Assembly (NCBI GenBank): GCA_949295265.1
Contig: CASFKR010000030.1
Coordinates: 1-39,224, forward strand
Direction of reading: 5' to 3'
Length of the DNA stretch: 39,224 nt
DNA from: an uncultured Verrucomicrobiota bacterium
GTDB lineage: Bacteria; Verrucomicrobiota; Kiritimatiellia; RFP12; UBA3636
The position numbers and the translations under genes were made by a program. The number at the start of each line of letters is the position of its first letter. Position 1 is the first letter of the stretch. The notes under the pieces were generated by a model. That model was not told the DNA's origin. It saw only the letters and a list, made by a program, of their open reading frames with translations, and searched no databases. This document shows, one piece after another, positions 1 to 7,613 of the stretch.

Positions 1-940
1 CGGCGCGGGCGAGGTCCGCCTGTCCTCGTCGGCGGGCGGAAAGCGCATACGCCGCCAGCACGGCACGATGGACCGGCAGGAGAAAGAGCCGTCCCCAGAA
101 GCCCAGGCAGACCGACAGGGAGAAACGCTGGTTGCGCAGGAAGCGGCCCATGATTTCCGCGCGGGGGAAGCGGCCCGAAGTGACGCCCAGCAGGTGTTGA
201 ATGGGCGGGGTCGGGACATACCAAACCTCGCGCCCGGCAAGCCAGAGCCGGTGGCAGAAGTCCGTCTCTTCGTAATAGGAGTGGAATTCCGTGCGGAACA
301 GGAAGCCGCCCGCCTCAGCGATGGCGGCGCGGCGGATCATCAGGAAGGCGCCGATGCCGGAAAAACAGCGGCAGGGGCGGTCGAATGCCGGTGCCTCCGG
401 CACGTCGAAACCGCGCGAATAGAGGAGGCCGAGCGGCGTGAGAAAGACGCCGCAGCCGCCGAGGTGGTTGCGGCTTTTGGGCAGACGCATCGTCCCCTGC
501 GCGGCGGCGCAGGCGGGATGCGCATCCAGAAAGGCGATAAGCGCGGTGAAGGAGGCGGCACTTTCGATGAGGGTATCGTTGTTGAGCAGGAGGACGAACT
601 CGCGCGTGGCAAGGGTCAGGGCGCGGTTGTTGCCGCCGGCAAAGCCCGGGTTGCCGGGCGACGGCAGGTAGCGCGCGTTGGGCGTGCGCTCCACGAGGCG
701 GCGTGTCTGCTCATTGGGCGCATTATCGGCGACGATGACGCGCGGCTCGTCGCCGCACGCGCGGCGGAGACTCGCCAGGCAGGGGCCCAGCACATCGTCG
801 CCCTGATACGTAACGATGAGCACATCGACGCGGCGCAAAGCGGAAGACGCGTCCGCCTCCGCAACCGTCCCCGGCGAAGCCGGAGCGGGCGGAGAATGCG
901 CCGGAACGGGCGCCGGTTGAGCGTGGGAACCGTCCTTCAT
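1..940 (-). CDS. GT2-family glycosyltransferase, WbbL/rhamnosyltransferase-like (C-terminus cut by window edge)
   Basis: Transfers a sugar from a nucleotide donor, probably onto a cell-surface polysaccharide; the exact sugar cannot be told. The start is the ATG at 940, and the frame stays open to base 1, giving 313 visible residues. After a Pro/Ala-rich N-terminus (about 1-36) a GT-A fold begins with VDVLIVTYQG. It continues with the ADNAP segment (71-75), NPGFAGGNN (97-105) and the nucleotide/metal site LLLNND (117-122). A later ETDFCHRLWLAG segment matches the acceptor-side acidic motif of WbbL-like GT2 enzymes. The end visible here is basic and hydrophobic. The gene is divergent from the gene at 1032. 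It could belong to an O-antigen pathway together with the Wzm/Wzt exporter at 26.5-28.7 kb, but that link is inference. Confidence 0.9.
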   Translation of the reverse strand, partial: MKDGSHAQPAPVPAHSPPAPASPGTVAEADASSALRRVDVLIVTYQGDDVLGPCLASLRRACGDEPRVIVADNAPNEQTRRLVERTPNARYLPSPGNPGFAGGNNRALTLATREFVLLLNNDTLIESAASFTALIAFLDAHPACAAAQGTMRLPKSRNHLGGCGVFLTPLGLLYSRGFDVPEAPAFDRPCRCFSGIGAFLMIRRAAIAEAGGFLFRTEFHSYYEETDFCHRLWLAGREVWYVPTPPIQHLLGVTSGRFPRAEIMGRFLRNQRFSLSVCLGFWGRLFLLPVHRAVLAAYALSARRRGQADLARA

Positions 941-1031
941 GTTTTACCTGTTCCCGCATTGTATGAATCGTCCTGCCGCGCCGCAACCGCCATTGCGGAT
1001 ACAAGGGCTTTTTGTTAGTCTTTCCGGACGT

Positions 1032-1739
1032 ATGAGTGCCGACCGGAAAATGGACTTCCGCTATGCGGTTGAAAACACCGAAATCCTCATCCCGCCCAGC
1101 GGGATGCTGGAGACGTTCGGTAATACCCTGCTCGATTATATCCTTGTGAGCGAATCGATGGACAGCATCGATTCGTGCCACATCCGCACGGGCCGCATGA
1201 AACTTCAGCGGCCGCAAATCATCACGCCCGCGGCCTATTCGCAGATGCTGCTCGAAGGCTTCGGCGAGGAAGCCCGCAAATACGTGCAATGGCTTGCGGA
1301 GCACGAAGAGGACGTCCACATTCTCCGCTACGGCTACACGCTCAAACGCGAATCCTTTTCGGAGGAAACGGTTTCGCGCCCCATCGAAGCCATTTTGCAG
1401 GATGCCGCCAACGACGTCCGCTCGAAGAAAGACCCCTATCTGGCGCTCGTCCGGGGCGTGGATGATCCGTGGGATGTCTGCCTCGTGCGCCTCTTCTGGG
1501 AAGTGGTGCGCAATTCGGCCCGCAAGAACATCTACGACATGGCCAAGCAGCACCTCTTCGAGCACAAGCAGGCGGGGCTTTCGCGCGAAGCGCGGCAGGA
1601 GATTGAAAGCGCCTTTTCCGCGGCGGCCCGCGATTCCTCGCTGATTCAGCAGCTGGGCGCCCTGCTCCAGAAGCACAACGTGTTCGAGGTGTACGAAGAC
1701 CGGTTCTTCGAGCTCGTGAACCGGCGGCGCACCTCCTGA
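1032..1739 (+). CDS. conserved hypothetical protein, 235 aa
   Basis: I do not recognise a family. The protein is soluble, with no signal peptide or membrane segment. It is acidic in its middle (WLAEHEEDVHIL) and predicted helical in the second half. A central piece reads LVRGVDDPWDVCLVRLFWEVVRNS, split by no obvious cofactor motif, and the C-terminal helices end in ELVNRRRTS. I chose the ATG at 1032 because the residues from there (MSADRKMDFRYAVENTEIL) look protein-like. The 31-codon upstream extension to 939 crosses the divergent intergenic region and looks non-coding. Another ATG at 1050 is possible. No Shine-Dalgarno sequence is visible. Codon use and the lack of stops over the whole frame support a real gene. 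Function unknown. Confidence 0.75.
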   Translation: MSADRKMDFRYAVENTEILIPPSGMLETFGNTLLDYILVSESMDSIDSCHIRTGRMKLQRPQIITPAAYSQMLLEGFGEEARKYVQWLAEHEEDVHILRYGYTLKRESFSEETVSRPIEAILQDAANDVRSKKDPYLALVRGVDDPWDVCLVRLFWEVVRNSARKNIYDMAKQHLFEHKQAGLSREARQEIESAFSAAARDSSLIQQLGALLQKHNVFEVYEDRFFELVNRRRTS

Positions 1740-1865
1740 CCCCCTCCCCGGCACCGCCTTTCCTCCTCTCCTTCCCTTTTCTTTCACCAACTCACGCGGT
1801 TTTCGCCCCGCCACCCTCAACCGGCGGGACCCCACCGCAACGGCGGAAGCATCCGCCTTTCAGCC

Positions 1866-3161
1866 ATGATGACGCTTACCGAAAAAATCCTTGCCCGCGC
1901 CGCCGGATTAGACGCCGTGAAACCCGGCGAGAATATCTGGGTCAACGTAAACGTGCTGCTCACGCACGATGTCTGCGGACCCGGCACCATCGGAATTTTC
2001 CACCGTGAATTCGGTCCCGACGCAAAAGTCTTCGATCGCGAAGGGGTCGTCATCATTCCGGACCACTACATCCACACGCGCGATGAAAAGGCGCACCGCA
2101 ACGTGGAAACGCTGCGTGCCTTCGTGAAGGAGCAGGGGCTCCCCTATTTCTACGACCCGGGCACAAAGCGCTACTGCGGCGTCTGCCACGTCGGGCTGCC
2201 CCAGCACGGGCATGTGCGCCCCGGCGAGGTCATCGTCGGCACGGATTCGCATACCTGCACGCACGGTGCGCTGGGCGCCTTCTCCACGGGCATCGGCAAC
2301 ACCGACGCGGGCTTCGTGATGGGCGCGGGCAAAATCCTGCTGAAGGTTCCGGAAACCATCCGCTTCGTGCTCGACGGCAAGGTTCCCGCCTACATCACGG
2401 GCAAGGACATCATCCTGCGCATCATCGGCGACATCGGCGTCGGCGGTGCCACCTACTGCGCCATGGAATTCACGGGCGAAGCCATCCATGAGCTCTCGGT
2501 GGAGAACCGCATGACCATCTGCAACATGGCGGTGGAAGCCGGTGCCAAAAACGGCATCATCGAGCCGGATGAAAAGACGCTCGCCTACGTCCGCGAGCGC
2601 ACGGACAAGCCGTTCGAGCCGCTCTACGGCGATCCCGATGCGCCAGTGCGCCAGACGCTCCGCTACGATGTTTCCACGTTCGTGCCGTGCGTCGCCTGCC
2701 CGCACACGCCCGACCGGTATGCGCCGGCGGCGGACAAAGCCGACGTCAAGCTCGACCGCGCCTACATCGGCTCCTGCACGGGCGGCAAGATCGAAGACTT
2801 TGAAATGGCCGCGCACATCCTCAACGGCCGCAAAGTCGCCATCGACACCTTCCTCGTCCCGGCCACCACCGAGGTGGCGGAGGCCCTGCGGACGCGCACC
2901 ATCGGCGAGAAGACCTGGCTGCAGATTTTCATCGACGCCGGTTGCCTCCCGGTCGCACCGCCCTCCTGCGCCGCCTGCCTCGGCGGCCCGGTCGACACCT
3001 TCGGCCGCACCCACGGCAACGAGGTCGTCATCTCGACCACGAACCGCAACTTCATCGGCCGCATGGGCTCCAAGACCGCGCCGATTTACCTCGCCTCTCC
3101 GCTCACCACCGCCGCCTCTGCAATTACGGGTCACATCACCGATCCGCGCGAGTTTCTCTAA
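1866..3161 (+). CDS. leuC: 3-isopropylmalate dehydratase large subunit
   Basis: Aconitase-superfamily large subunit of isopropylmalate isomerase. With LeuD it interconverts 2- and 3-isopropylmalate in leucine synthesis in the cytoplasm. The 431-residue length and the HDVCGPGTIGIF start fit the shorter LeuC type found in archaea and many bacteria, rather than the approximately 466-residue E. coli type. Cluster ligands are visible as Cys304 (GSCTGG) and Cys368/Cys371 (SCAAC). The GTDSHTCT active-site segment is at 126-133. leuD follows after 15 bases, so the two form an operon. A second ATG lies one codon inside the chosen start. Homoaconitase of the same fold is an alternative that sequence reading alone does not fully exclude. 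Confidence 0.93.
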   Translation: MMTLTEKILARAAGLDAVKPGENIWVNVNVLLTHDVCGPGTIGIFHREFGPDAKVFDREGVVIIPDHYIHTRDEKAHRNVETLRAFVKEQGLPYFYDPGTKRYCGVCHVGLPQHGHVRPGEVIVGTDSHTCTHGALGAFSTGIGNTDAGFVMGAGKILLKVPETIRFVLDGKVPAYITGKDIILRIIGDIGVGGATYCAMEFTGEAIHELSVENRMTICNMAVEAGAKNGIIEPDEKTLAYVRERTDKPFEPLYGDPDAPVRQTLRYDVSTFVPCVACPHTPDRYAPAADKADVKLDRAYIGSCTGGKIEDFEMAAHILNGRKVAIDTFLVPATTEVAEALRTRTIGEKTWLQIFIDAGCLPVAPPSCAACLGGPVDTFGRTHGNEVVISTTNRNFIGRMGSKTAPIYLASPLTTAASAITGHITDPREFL

Positions 3162-3176
3162 GGAGCAAGGAACACC

Positions 3177-3710
3177 ATGAAATTTACCGCGAAGGTTTAC
3201 GTCGTCGGTGACAACATCGACACCGACAACATCATCCCCGCCCAGTTCCTCAACCTCGTTCCCACCATTCCCGAGGAATACGAGAAACTCGGCTCTTACG
3301 CCATGGCCGGCATGCCGGACGACTGCGTTCCGTTCGTCGACAAAGCGACGGGCAAGACGCCGTACGGCATTATGATCGCCGGGCGCAACTTCGGGTGCGG
3401 CTCCTCCCGCGAGCATGCGCCCGTGGCGCTGGGCGCCGCCGGCTGCAAGGCCGTCATCGCCGAATACTACGCCCGCATCTTCTTCCGCAACTCCGTGGCG
3501 ACGGGCGAAGTCTACCCCTTCGAATCCGAGCAGCCGCTCGTCTCCGAATTCCACACCGGCGATGAAGCGACGCTCGATACGGAAGCCGGTACGCTCACGC
3601 GTGTCAGCGACGGCAAAGTCTTTCAGCTCAAAGATCTGGGCGCCGTCGCTCCCGTTGTCGAGGCCGGCGGCATGTTCGCCTACGCCCGCAAGATGAACAT
3701 GATCTCCTGA
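3177..3710 (+). CDS. leuD: 3-isopropylmalate dehydratase small subunit
   Basis: Small (swivelling) subunit that completes the isopropylmalate isomerase active site with LeuC. The 177-residue protein has DNIDTDNIIPAQF near the N-terminus. It also has the substrate-binding loop GRNFGCGSSREHAP, which is diagnostic for LeuD/aconitase domain 4, and ends with the AYARKMNMIS tail. The start is supported by an AAGGAG-type ribosome site in the leuC stop region, about 10 bases before the ATG. It is translated directly downstream of leuC. No odd features. Confidence 0.95.
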   Translation: MKFTAKVYVVGDNIDTDNIIPAQFLNLVPTIPEEYEKLGSYAMAGMPDDCVPFVDKATGKTPYGIMIAGRNFGCGSSREHAPVALGAAGCKAVIAEYYARIFFRNSVATGEVYPFESEQPLVSEFHTGDEATLDTEAGTLTRVSDGKVFQLKDLGAVAPVVEAGGMFAYARKMNMIS

Positions 3711-3795
3711 GGTCTCCATCCGGCCGGAGGCGGGGTCCCCGCCGCGGGTCCTACGCCCCGCTCCGTTCCCGCCCCCGGCCAACAAACGCCGCACC

Positions 3796-4161
3796 ATGCT
3801 CTCCTTTTTTCTGAAGGCCAAGCTTCACCATCTGTGCGTCACGGAGTCCCAGCTCCACTACATGGGCTCCATGACGTTTGATCCGGATTTTCTGGATGCC
3901 GCCGGCATTCGCCCCTTCGAAAAAGTGCTCGTCGCCAATCTCCGCAACGGCGAACGTTTCGAAACCTATGCCATCGCCGGTGAGCGCGGTTCCAAAATCT
4001 GCTGTCTCAACGGCGCCACGGCGCACAAAGGCCAGGTCGGCGATCAGGTCATCGTCTTCACCTTCTGCATGCTCTCCGATGAGGAGATCGCCACGCACAA
4101 GCCGCGCGTTGTCGTCTTTGACGGTCAGAAGAACGAGATCATCCGCTCGTCCGCCATCTGA
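3796..4161 (+). CDS. panD: aspartate 1-decarboxylase (pyruvoyl enzyme precursor)
   Basis: Makes beta-alanine from L-aspartate for pantothenate and CoA synthesis. The 121-residue proenzyme aligns with E. coli PanD along its length (KLHHLCVTESQLHYMGSM; ERGSKICCLNGATAH; GDQVIV). The self-cleavage site that creates the pyruvoyl group is Gly24-Ser25 (HYMGSM), exactly where the family has it, so the protein should be active. The gene lies 85 bases after leuD. No other pantothenate gene is in the window. The ATG at 3796 is the natural start because Gly-Ser then falls at 24-25. Confidence 0.96.
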   Translation: MLSFFLKAKLHHLCVTESQLHYMGSMTFDPDFLDAAGIRPFEKVLVANLRNGERFETYAIAGERGSKICCLNGATAHKGQVGDQVIVFTFCMLSDEEIATHKPRVVVFDGQKNEIIRSSAI

Positions 4162-4184
4162 GTTTTCCCGGAAAACCGCCCTCC

Positions 4185-4706
4185 ATGAAAATTCCTGTTG
4201 ACAGCATTGAGATTCCGGAGCGCGTCCGGAAGGATTTGGGGGATTTGACCCCGCTCATGGAGAGTCTCCAGAAAATCGGTCAGCTCAACCCCATCACCGT
4301 CACGCCCGATTTCAAGCTCGTGGCGGGTCATCGGCGGCTGACCGCCGTCCGGCAGTTGGGCTGGAAAACCATCGAAGCGCAGATCGTCGAAGGCGTCGAC
4401 GAACTGCGCTGCCTCGAGATGGAACTCGAGGAAAATCTCTACCGGAAGGACTTCACGCCGGATGAGGTTCTCGCCGGCTGGAAGCGTCTGGACGCCCTCC
4501 GGCATCCGCGCCTGAGCCGCCGCATTGCAACGGGCATGAAGAAGTTCTTCTCCCGGCTGGCGTTTTGGCGCCGCAAACCGGCCACGGTCAAGACCGCGCT
4601 CGATGCGCCGCTCTCCGGCGGCAAGCCGCTTCCGCCGCAGTCGAAGGCGGTTGTGCGGGCTCCTGCCGCACCGGCGGCGCACGACGACGAGATTGTCGAC
4701 GTCTAA
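4185..4706 (+). CDS. orphan ParB-N (ParB/Srx-fold) protein lacking the HTH domain
   Basis: The N-terminal approximately 95 residues form a ParB nucleotide-binding domain: DLTPLMESLQKIGQLNPITV, then the GHRR box at 48-51, then EENLYRKDFTPDE at 82-94. These correspond to the CTP-contacting boxes of ParB (GERR; ENxQRxDLxPxE). The helix-turn-helix and the C-terminal dimer domain of chromosomal ParB are absent. Residues about 107-131 are strongly basic (SRRIATGMKKFFSRLAFWRRK), and the end is Pro/Ala-rich with an acidic tail DDEIVDV. No ParA and no parS-like repeat are near. It sits 23 bases after panD and 32 before tcdA, so it is probably co-transcribed. A nucleotide-switched DNA- or membrane-associating role is possible; function unknown. 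Confidence 0.82.
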   Translation: MKIPVDSIEIPERVRKDLGDLTPLMESLQKIGQLNPITVTPDFKLVAGHRRLTAVRQLGWKTIEAQIVEGVDELRCLEMELEENLYRKDFTPDEVLAGWKRLDALRHPRLSRRIATGMKKFFSRLAFWRRKPATVKTALDAPLSGGKPLPPQSKAVVRAPAAPAAHDDEIVDV

Positions 4707-4738
4707 GCCGTCCGTTCCCCGCAGGTTGGCGCGCGGTC

Positions 4739-5527
4739 ATGGATGCTGAACGCACGGAACGCCTCATCGGGCGCAGTGCCACCCGGCGCATCCGGGCGGC
4801 GAAGGTGCTCGTGATGGGGCTGGGCGGCGTCGGCTCCTGGTGCGCGGAGGCCCTCGCCCGCGCGGGCGTCGGCACCCTCGGGCTCCTCGATGCCGATGTG
4901 GTGCAGCCGTCGAACCTGAACCGGCAGCTGGGCGCCCTCACGTCGACGCTGGGCCGCCCCAAAGCGGAGGTGCTCCGCGCGCGCGTGCTCGACATCCATC
5001 CGGAGGCCGACGTGCGCGCCATGACGCTCCTGTACAGCGCCGAAACGGCGGAGCAGCTGGATTTGACGGCGTGGGATTGCGTTGTCGACGCCATCGACAT
5101 CGTTTCTGCCAAGGTACTGCTGGCAGCCCGCTGCCATGCGGCGGGCGTCCGCCTCTACAGCGCCATGGGCGGCGGCAACAAGCTCGATCCCGAGCGCTTC
5201 ACCATTACGGATCTGGCGGAAACCAACCGCTGTCCGCTGGCCAAAATCATGCGCAAAAAACTGCGCAAGCACCGCATTGAGCACTTGCGCGTCGTGGCGT
5301 CCGATGAGGAGCCGCGCCTTCCGCTGACGCATGAAACGGGGCGCCACGTCGCCGCCGGGACGCTCGCGACGGTCGTCGGCGTGGAGGGACTGCTCCTCGC
5401 GCATGCGGTTCTGCGCGATCTCATCGGCGAGCCCGTCGCTCCCCTCGCCTGCACGGAAAACCCGGTGCTGCCGGAGGCGGAAATCCCCCGCCGCGATGCA
5501 GCGGGGGATTCGCCGGAGCCGTCGTAA
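4739..5527 (+). CDS. tcdA: tRNA threonylcarbamoyladenosine dehydratase (ThiF/E1-like)
   Basis: ATP-dependent enzyme that cyclises the t6A modification at tRNA position 37 to ct6A (TcdA/CsdL family). The 262 residues match the family length (E. coli 268). The Rossmann nucleotide loop GLGGVGSWCAEAL is at 27-39, acidic residues at 51-53 (DAD), and the NLNRQ signature at 59-63. A conserved Lys is at 75. The GHVAAGT-type segment of the family appears as GRHVAAGT near 200. I chose the ATG at 4739; the frame is open further upstream but that part overlaps the ParB-like gene and looks like an antisense-type artefact. Other ThiF-fold activators (MoeB, ThiF) are less likely because no zinc-binding CxxC pairs are seen. 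It is convergent with the GH16 gene. Confidence 0.9.
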   Translation: MDAERTERLIGRSATRRIRAAKVLVMGLGGVGSWCAEALARAGVGTLGLLDADVVQPSNLNRQLGALTSTLGRPKAEVLRARVLDIHPEADVRAMTLLYSAETAEQLDLTAWDCVVDAIDIVSAKVLLAARCHAAGVRLYSAMGGGNKLDPERFTITDLAETNRCPLAKIMRKKLRKHRIEHLRVVASDEEPRLPLTHETGRHVAAGTLATVVGVEGLLLAHAVLRDLIGEPVAPLACTENPVLPEAEIPRRDAAGDSPEPS

Positions 5528-5544
5528 GCCGCCGCCGCCCGTTC

Positions 5545-7491
5545 TCAGTACTGGGCGCGCGGACCGCCCTCGTTGGGCTGCGGTCCGTCCTGCGGGCGCA
5601 TCAGGTCTTTGCGCTGCCAGACGCGCACGTAGTCGATTTCGAAATCGGCGGGCAGCGCCTGAATATCGAGCGGGAGGTTCGCCCAGCCGCCGGAGACCAT
5701 GTACAGGATGAGGTAGGAAGGCTGGGAGCAGACGCGCTCGTCTTCCCATTCCAGGAACTTCTGTCCGTTGGCGTAATAAGCGGCATATCCGGGGAGCCAG
5801 AGCATCCCCACCGTGATGAAGCCTTCCGCGTCCGCACCGCAATAGACCTGCGAGGTGCCGCAGGCTTTGTGATTTTTGCCGTAGCCGTCCCAGTGGAAAG
5901 CGGAGTTGAAGCGGTACGGTCCCCAGGCGGTCAGGTGCTCGAGAATGTCGAACTCCATGCCGCCGTCGTCGGTGCTGGCGCGCCGCCACTGCGGATTGGC
6001 CTCGTGGTCGCGGACGCCGCCGCGGTCGGGCATCGTCCAGAACGCCGGCCAGAGGCCCATGGCGCGCGGCAGTTTCACGCGCGCCTCGAAATAGCCGTAC
6101 AGCTGCGTCCACTTGCCGTAGGTGTCGAGGAAGCCGCACGCGTAATCCGTGTGCGCGACGGCGCTCTTGTCCTCGGGATCGTCGTTGTGATAGCCGCGCT
6201 TGCGCTCGTAGCGCAGCAACGCCTTGCCGTCGCGCACGAGGACGTTGTCCTTCGAAAAATGCGTCCGGCGGTCCCAGAAGTTGGCGGTATAGATGTTCCA
6301 GCGGTTCAAATCGACGGTTTCGCCGTTGAACTCCTCGTTGAGCGTAAGTTCCCATTCGCCGGATGCGACGGGCGGACGCTTCCCGGACCACGCGGGCAAC
6401 TCCACGGCGGGCGCGGAGGCGCGCAGCCCGAGCAGCGCCAGCGATACGCCCGCATCCGCGCGGATGGAGAAGCCGTTGGCGCGGTTGCTTTCGAATTTGG
6501 TGCCGGTCCCCTTCTCGGTCTCAATCTTGCCGTTGGCTTCGTTGCGCACAAGCTTGAACGGCGTTTTGGGGATGAAGGAGAGCGAAATGAGGCGCTTTTC
6601 GCCCGGCTGCAGCGTCACCTCCGCCGCATCGGTCGGTCCCGCCGGACTCTCCACCGTCAGCCGGAACGAAGCCGGGGCGGTGCCGTTGTTGCGGAGGGCG
6701 GCATCGACCTGGTTGAAATTGCGCAGATTCCAGACGCCGGGCTTCTTATCCGCAGGGCGCAGCGTGACGCGGCCGTTCGGCTTTTCGAAGGCGACCAGAA
6801 TCGCATCGCCCTCGATGCGCGCCGTCGCGCCGTTCGCCGTCTCGAGGCGTGGCAGGGGCGTGGCACCGCCGCCGAAGAGTTTCCCGTCGTGGGGTACATG
6901 GGCGGCATTGTAATGGCTGTCGGGTTTATCCCCTGCCGCGCCGCCCGCCTGCAGTTCCTCCACACGGAAGCGGCGCGCATGCTCCGCTTTCCCGTTGAGA
7001 AAAATGAGCACCTGCGAAACGGCGGCCGGGTCGAGTGCATAGCCCGCCTGATACCCGTACTGGTAGCCGAAGAAGACCTTGAGCACCTTGGCTTCGCCCG
7101 GCTTGAGGTAGACGGACTCCGCATTCCACGGGGAGAGCCGCCAGTCGCCGTTGTTGTCCACCCGCATGGAAAGGGAAAGCGGTTTTTCACCCAGATTGGT
7201 GAATTTGGCGGAGACAAAGCCCCACGGCGAAAAATCCCACGTCTCCGCGCCGCCTGCGGGCACGAAGGAGAGCCCCGGGTACCCGGCGTTGGACGGCGCG
7301 GCCGCCACTTCTACGGCACCGCCGTCCTGCGGCGTCACCGTGAAACTTTCGTGCACCCGGACGATTTGCGCCGCGGAATGCGTCGGGTTCGAATCGTACA
7401 GGAACTTGGGCGCCGCAGCGGGTTCAGCGGCTGCGGTCAGGGTCCATGCGGAAAGCGCGGTCAGCGCAAGAAAGGAGACTGATTTCATCAT
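5545..7491 (-). CDS. secreted GH16-family glycoside hydrolase with long N-terminal beta-domain region
   Basis: Hydrolyses a beta-1,3 or beta-1,4 galactan or glucan; which one cannot be read from sequence. The 648-residue precursor has a signal peptide (about 1-22, ending TAAAEP). Then come roughly 350 residues of beta-rich sequence, likely one or two carbohydrate-binding or agarase-type accessory domains. The catalytic GH16 jellyroll starts near 375 (WELTLNEEFNGETVDLNRWN). The diagnostic ExDxxE motif is intact in MEFDILE, with nucleophile Glu513, Asp515 and acid/base Glu518. The family's closing strand is FEIDYVRVWQR. It is the last gene of the minus-strand carbohydrate block, preceded by a 15-bp-stem hairpin 16 bases before the start. 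ATG codons at 7491 and 7488 are both possible. Confidence 0.92.
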   Translation of the reverse strand: MMKSVSFLALTALSAWTLTAAAEPAAAPKFLYDSNPTHSAAQIVRVHESFTVTPQDGGAVEVAAAPSNAGYPGLSFVPAGGAETWDFSPWGFVSAKFTNLGEKPLSLSMRVDNNGDWRLSPWNAESVYLKPGEAKVLKVFFGYQYGYQAGYALDPAAVSQVLIFLNGKAEHARRFRVEELQAGGAAGDKPDSHYNAAHVPHDGKLFGGGATPLPRLETANGATARIEGDAILVAFEKPNGRVTLRPADKKPGVWNLRNFNQVDAALRNNGTAPASFRLTVESPAGPTDAAEVTLQPGEKRLISLSFIPKTPFKLVRNEANGKIETEKGTGTKFESNRANGFSIRADAGVSLALLGLRASAPAVELPAWSGKRPPVASGEWELTLNEEFNGETVDLNRWNIYTANFWDRRTHFSKDNVLVRDGKALLRYERKRGYHNDDPEDKSAVAHTDYACGFLDTYGKWTQLYGYFEARVKLPRAMGLWPAFWTMPDRGGVRDHEANPQWRRASTDDGGMEFDILEHLTAWGPYRFNSAFHWDGYGKNHKACGTSQVYCGADAEGFITVGMLWLPGYAAYYANGQKFLEWEDERVCSQPSYLILYMVSGGWANLPLDIQALPADFEIDYVRVWQRKDLMRPQDGPQPNEGGPRAQY

Positions 7492-7507
7492 CTTGAGCAG
7501 GGAGTTT

Positions 7508-7546
7508 CATCCGGCACGGAACAGCGGCACCGTTCCGTGCCGGATG
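7508..7546. terminator. perfect 15-bp-stem inverted repeat between the giant surface gene and GH16
   Basis: Bases 7508-7522 (CATCCGGCACGGAAC) are perfectly complementary to 7532-7546, with a 9-base loop. On the minus strand it lies 67 bases past the stop of the 7614-11090 gene and 16 bases ahead of the GH16 ATG. There is no U-run after either arm, so it may be a factor-dependent terminator, a processing or stability hairpin, or an operator in the GH16 leader rather than a classical intrinsic terminator. Confidence 0.6.
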
Positions 7547-7613
7547 GTTCAACAGTAAGGGAAAATAGGTGAGGATATACCGGCGACGCCGAAAAACCGG
7601 AGCCGCCGGTGCG

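Noticed and set aside
1740..1865. Leader-peptide or T-box control ahead of leuC
   Set aside because: No run of Leu codons, no T-box core and no terminator hairpin with U-run could be seen in 126 bases.
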